Below, in pieces: positions 60,871-64,000 of a stretch of 64,000 bases of DNA (position 1 is the first letter of the stretch; each line of letters opens with the position of its first letter). Location: assembly GCA_903905455.1 (NCBI GenBank), contig CAIVGN010000127.1:1-64000 (forward strand), written 5' to 3'. The notes beneath the pieces were generated by a model, which made no database searches, was not told the DNA's origin, and saw nothing but the letters and a program-made list of their open reading frames with translations. This DNA comes from an uncultured Archangium sp. (GTDB lineage Bacteria > Myxococcota > Myxococcia > Myxococcales > Myxococcaceae). A program made the position numbers and the translations under genes.

Positions 60871-60940
60871 GGCCCAGAGGCGGTGCGCGAGGCGACGCTG
60901 ACTTGCAGGGCTTCCCGCCCCTCGTGCTACGAGTTCGCGC

Positions 60941-61774
60941 ATGTCGTACCGGCTCCTCGCGCTCGATCTCGACGGCACCCTCCTCCAGCGGGACGGAAGC
61001 GTTCACCCGAGGGACCTCGCGGCCATCGCGCGCATCCGCAAGGCCGGCGTCGAAGTCACCGTGTGCACCGGGCGCCTCTATTCCGGCTCGCGCCACGTCG
61101 CCGAGCGGCTCGGCCTCGAGGGCCCCATGGGTTGCGTGGATGGCAGCCAGGTGATGCTGCACTCGGGCACAGGCAGCAGCGCGCTCGAGTTGACGGCGCT
61201 CCACGGGCCGCAGGCGTTGCAGTTGCGCGAGCTGCTCGGTCGCAGGGAAACGGCGCGGTTCTTCGTCGCTGGAGATCGCATCGTTCATGACGGTGCCGGG
61301 GAGCTGTTCAAGCCCTTCATCGCCACCTGGACGGGCACCATGGAGGAGACGGCGGATCTCCACGCCCACCCCCTGTGGGAAGACGCGGCGGGCGTGATGG
61401 CCGCCATCGTGGTGGGCACGCTCGGCGACATCGATGCCACGGCCTCCGAGATCCGGTCCGAGCTCGGGCCGCACGCGCACCTCATCTCCTTCCCGCTGCC
61501 CCACCTGCCGGGCATGGGCGGCATGGTCATCCGCGGCCCGGGGCGCTCCAAGGGCACCGCGCTGCACGCCATCGGCGCGCACTACGGCATCCGCACCGAC
61601 GAGATGGTCGCGGTCGGCGACTGGCTCAACGACAAGCCGATGTTCGAGGTGGCCGGGCGTTCGTTCGCGATGAAGGGCGCCCCGGACGAGGTGCGCGCGC
61701 TCGCCACCGACCAGGTGCAGTGCACGCTGGCCGAGGGCGGAGTGGCCGAGGTGATCGAGCGCGCGTTCGGCTGA
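60941..61774 (+). CDS. HAD-superfamily phosphatase, Cof type
   Basis: A 277-residue HAD hydrolase: LALDLDGTLL with the nucleophile Asp (motif I), VCTGRLYSG (motif II), Lys in PGRSKGTALHAI (motif III) and GDWLNDKPMFEVAG (motif IV). The cap domain fits Cof-type sugar phosphatases. Substrate unclear. It is a separate transcription unit, 70 bases after the thioredoxin gene and convergent with the BrkB-like gene. Confidence 0.9.
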   Translation: MSYRLLALDLDGTLLQRDGSVHPRDLAAIARIRKAGVEVTVCTGRLYSGSRHVAERLGLEGPMGCVDGSQVMLHSGTGSSALELTALHGPQALQLRELLGRRETARFFVAGDRIVHDGAGELFKPFIATWTGTMEETADLHAHPLWEDAAGVMAAIVVGTLGDIDATASEIRSELGPHAHLISFPLPHLPGMGGMVIRGPGRSKGTALHAIGAHYGIRTDEMVAVGDWLNDKPMFEVAGRSFAMKGAPDEVRALATDQVQCTLAEGGVAEVIERAFG

Positions 61775-61780
61775 AGAGCC

Positions 61781-62650
61781 TCAGGGCTCCCTCCGCGCAC
61801 GCGCCCCCGGGAGCGCGGCGGTCACCTCGCCGCCCACGATGAAGGCGATGGCCGTCAGCCAGCTCCACAGCAGCAGCACCACCACGCCGGTCAGCGAGCC
61901 GTAGGTGGGGCCGAAGTCGGCGAAGCGCTCGGCGTAGAGAGAGAACAAGCGGCTGCTGGCCAGGAAGAGCACGGTGGCCACCGTTGCCCCCCACGCCGTC
62001 GCGCCGGCCCGGGGCCGCAGGTCGGGCAGCACCCGGTAGGCGAGCGCGGCGAGGGTCCCCAGGCTGGCGACGGCGACCGGCCAGCGGATGAGGCCCCAGG
62101 CCACGGCCTGCGCGCCCATCTCGACGCCCAGCGCGGCACCCACGCGTTCCACCAGGTCCGCCCCCACCACCGACGCCACCACGGACGCCAGCATCAGCGC
62201 GGCGCCCCCCACGGTGAAACCGATGGCGATCAATTGCTGGCGCAGGAACGAGCGCCCCTCTTCCATTCCGTGCGCCGAGTTGAGCGCGGTCCGCAAGGCG
62301 TTGGCCGCGCGCGAGGCGCTCCACAGCGCGGTGAGCAGCCCGACCGTGAACAGCGTCGCGCTGCGGCTGTCCACCACGTCGTGCACCACCCCGGAGACCT
62401 GGTGGAAGGCCTCGGCGGGCATGAGTCCTTCGGCCCGGCTCAGCAGCCGCTCGACGGCGCCCGCGCTGGGCACGAACCCGGCCAGCGAGGTGAGCACCAC
62501 CATGAAGGGCGCCAGCGACAACACGGCATAGAAGGCCAGTTGTGCGGAGCGGTCGAGCACCGGCCCCAGCACGACACGCTCGCCCACCCGCAGCAGCAGG
62601 GCACGGACGCCGGCAGGGGTGCCGGGGCGGAACGCAGGCGCATCACTCAT
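61781..62650 (-). CDS. YihY/virulence factor BrkB family membrane protein
   Basis: A 289-residue protein with six hydrophobic segments: GPVLDRSAQLAFYAVLSLAPFMVVL, ATLFTVGLLTALWSASRAANAL, IAIGFTVGGAALMLASVVASVV and LTGVVVLLLWSWLTAIAFIVGGEV. These are the signatures of the YihY/BrkB family, of unclear function (once called RNase BN). Start ATG 62650. Convergent with the HAD gene, six bases apart. Confidence 0.9.
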   Translation of the reverse strand: MSDAPAFRPGTPAGVRALLLRVGERVVLGPVLDRSAQLAFYAVLSLAPFMVVLTSLAGFVPSAGAVERLLSRAEGLMPAEAFHQVSGVVHDVVDSRSATLFTVGLLTALWSASRAANALRTALNSAHGMEEGRSFLRQQLIAIGFTVGGAALMLASVVASVVGADLVERVGAALGVEMGAQAVAWGLIRWPVAVASLGTLAALAYRVLPDLRPRAGATAWGATVATVLFLASSRLFSLYAERFADFGPTYGSLTGVVVLLLWSWLTAIAFIVGGEVTAALPGARARREP

Positions 62651-62700
62651 GGGACCATCATGGTCGGTCCTCGTCTGACAGGGGGCCGCGTCTGCCTCGC

Positions 62701-62917
62701 TCAGCCCTCGGGCTGAAACCGGCTCTCGGTGCCGGTGTCGTCGATCAACACCAGCGTGCGCCGGCCGTTCTCGTCGAGCAGCTGCGCGCGGAAATGGAGC
62801 GTGCGGGTCTTGCCCTCACCCACCTTCGCCGCGCCTCCACACGTGCTGGTGCGCACTTCTCCGTGGCTCAGCTCCACCGACCGCGGCGGCGATGAGGAGC
62901 CACGTCTTCTTCGTCAT
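62701..62917 (-). pseudogene. Short gene apparently split by a frameshift
   Basis: Reading leftward, an ATG at 62917 opens a frame coding for MTKKTWLLIAAAVGG that ends after 33 codons. In the next frame a run from the GTG at 62877 to the stop at 62701 codes for a protein-like 58 residues (VELSHGEVRTSTCGG ... LVLIDDTGTESRFQPEG). A one-base shift near 62870-62885 would join signal-like and mature parts into a protein of about 71 residues. Either an error in the sequence, a genuine decayed gene, or a short GTG-started gene. No family was recognised. Confidence 0.4.
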
Positions 62918-62962
62918 GGGGCGGCGCTTGTACCATCACCCTGTCGAGGGCCTCGCGGGACA

Positions 62963-64000
62963 TCACCGCGGCACGTGGCTCAACACGAGGTCCTGCCGCA
63001 GCGACAACCCGTCGCCCACCTCGAGCTGCACCACGCGCGGCTCGGCGAAGCCCGCCAGCACCACGAGGCACAGCGAGCCCCGGTACTCCATCGCGAACCC
63101 GCGCAGGGGCTCGTCCCAGACACCGGTGCGCCGCACCTCGAGCCAGACGTCCGGGAACAGGCGCACCATGGCCAGGCCGTAGATGCGCGTCTGGGCCCGG
63201 AGGCTCGCGCGCATCGCCGCGCGCAGCTGCTCGCGGGTGCAGGGCACCGTGGCGCGGCTATCGACGGCGGTGTGCTCGTAGGCTGCGGCGAAGTGGTCGC
63301 TGCGCAGCGCGGCGTCCTCGACAGGAGCGGGAGCGGGAGCGCGCGGCTCGGGGTGCGTGAGCCGCAGGGTATCGCAGGCGATGCGCTCGAGATCCTCGGC
63401 CGTGAAGAAGGGGAACACCGACGCCCCGTCGACCTCGGTGACCAGCAGCTCGCTGCCGTGCAGCCCCATGAGGGCCAGCTTGCCGCCGTCCTGGTGCGCC
63501 ACGTACCCAAAGCCCCCCTTGAGCAATTCGACGAGCCGCACGGACTGGGCCTCCGCGTGCAGCGAGCGCTTGAGCAGCACGTCGTGGGTCAGGAGTCGGG
63601 ACACGGTGCGTTGCGCCAGCTCGAGCAGCTTCGGCGAAGAAGTCGAGAGGGTCGAGACCTCCGGCGCTTCGGCCGGGTGCTTCTCGAAAGCGATGCGACA
63701 GGCCTCGGCGTTCTCGCCCAGCGTGTGCAGGCGCATCGAGGGCGCGACGTGCAGGTGGTCGCCGGTGTTCGCGTCCAGCCGCGTCGCGAGACGGGAAATC
63801 AGCTGCCACAGGCCTGCGCCGTTCTGCGCGTGGTCGACGAACTGGGTCCAGGCAGCTTCCCCCGCGGAGAAGGTGCACGAGAAGCCGGTGCCGTGGGCCT
63901 GGACGTGCGTGGAGCTGGTCGCCGAGCCGCTGCTCAGTTGCCCGTCGGGCAGGTGCACCACGAAGCCAAAAGGCGTGGTGTCGCCAGCCAGGCCAGCGCC
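62963..64000 (-). CDS. Hypothetical protein, 5' end outside window
   Basis: At least 345 residues, open to the right edge; the frame continues past the apparent GTG at 63961, and the last readable upstream residues are GLAGDTTPFGFVVHLP. Composition is charged, with His/Glu-rich stretches, no obvious membrane segment and no motif I recognise. Repetitive segments (VEVGDGLSLRQD, RLLTHDVLLKRSLHAEAQ) do not fit a known domain. Coding is likely on codon bias and length. Confidence 0.65.
   Translation of the reverse strand, partial: GAGLAGDTTPFGFVVHLPDGQLSSGSATSSTHVQAHGTGFSCTFSAGEAAWTQFVDHAQNGAGLWQLISRLATRLDANTGDHLHVAPSMRLHTLGENAEACRIAFEKHPAEAPEVSTLSTSSPKLLELAQRTVSRLLTHDVLLKRSLHAEAQSVRLVELLKGGFGYVAHQDGGKLALMGLHGSELLVTEVDGASVFPFFTAEDLERIACDTLRLTHPEPRAPAPAPVEDAALRSDHFAAAYEHTAVDSRATVPCTREQLRAAMRASLRAQTRIYGLAMVRLFPDVWLEVRRTGVWDEPLRGFAMEYRGSLCLVVLAGFAEPRVVQLEVGDGLSLRQDLVLSHVPR

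Overview
The window is high-GC DNA with dense coding, frequent 4-bp ATGA/GTGA gene overlaps and a gene set typical of the phylum Myxococcota (myxobacteria). Pointers are a PilA prepilin very like Myxococcus PilA with a sigma-54 promoter, many lipoproteins with Asp-Ala-Gly-rich linkers, MopE-type Cys/Asp metal-binding repeats, TPR/PEGA proteins, and a serine/threonine kinase fused to an NB-ARC-like ATPase and TPRs. The assignment comes from protein features only; no rRNA or tRNA gene was seen.

Layout. 0-6.5 kb: partial pilA, a 5'-truncated SDR overlapping an intact SDR, family-B DNA polymerase, a pentapeptide-repeat protein and an extended SDR. 6.5-11.4 kb: signalling block with a GAF-GGEEF diguanylate cyclase and, on the other strand, a CarH-like B12 photosensory protein next to a soluble histidine kinase, preceded by a repeat-bearing lipoprotein. 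11.4-18.2 kb: thioesterase, cell-surface Cys-rich/MopE-like proteins, a TPR-PEGA protein, a membrane-anchored beta-carbonic anhydrase-like protein and a GNAT-fold acyltransferase. 18.2-28.7 kb: a lipid operon (fatty acyl-AMP ligase, free ACP, a 2301-residue KS-AT-ACP-KR-DH polyketide synthase fused to an alpha-oxoamine synthase, and a CFA-like methyltransferase) ending in a clear terminator. 28.7-33.6 kb: redox and secreted proteins (thioredoxin-like lipoprotein, di-heme peroxidase, haem-binding protein, PilZ protein). 33.6-36.5 kb: F0-only ATP synthase operon (atpZ, atpI, atpB, atpE, atpF). 36.5-39.2 kb: CheD, then an ECF sigma, small membrane anti-sigma-like protein and CpxP/CnrX-like sensor, followed by a secreted repeat protein. 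39.2-45.5 kb: glycerol kinase, lipoproteins and a cysE-cysK cysteine pair. 45.5-51.3 kb: cytochrome-like lipoprotein, PRPP synthetase, small membrane and secreted proteins, and a ParE-type toxin-antitoxin pair. 51.3-64 kb: hydrolase plus kinase/NB-ARC/TPR regulator, TetR with a YhgE/Pip exporter-like protein, BioY, Uma2 nuclease-like protein, thioredoxin-TPR, HAD phosphatase, BrkB-like membrane protein, and a gene cut by the right edge.

The most interesting system is the 16.9-28.6 kb lipid locus. Its parts suggest that an activated fatty acid is extended by a PUFA-synthase-like module, reduced and dehydrated, and released by decarboxylative condensation with an amino acid. That would give an alpha-amino enone equivalent to a delta-4 unsaturated 3-keto-sphingoid base, which could then be methylated and N-acylated. 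Second is the B12 photoreceptor/histidine-kinase pair. Third is a hairpin repeat family with two copies in intergenic DNA (11.55 and 42.34 kb).
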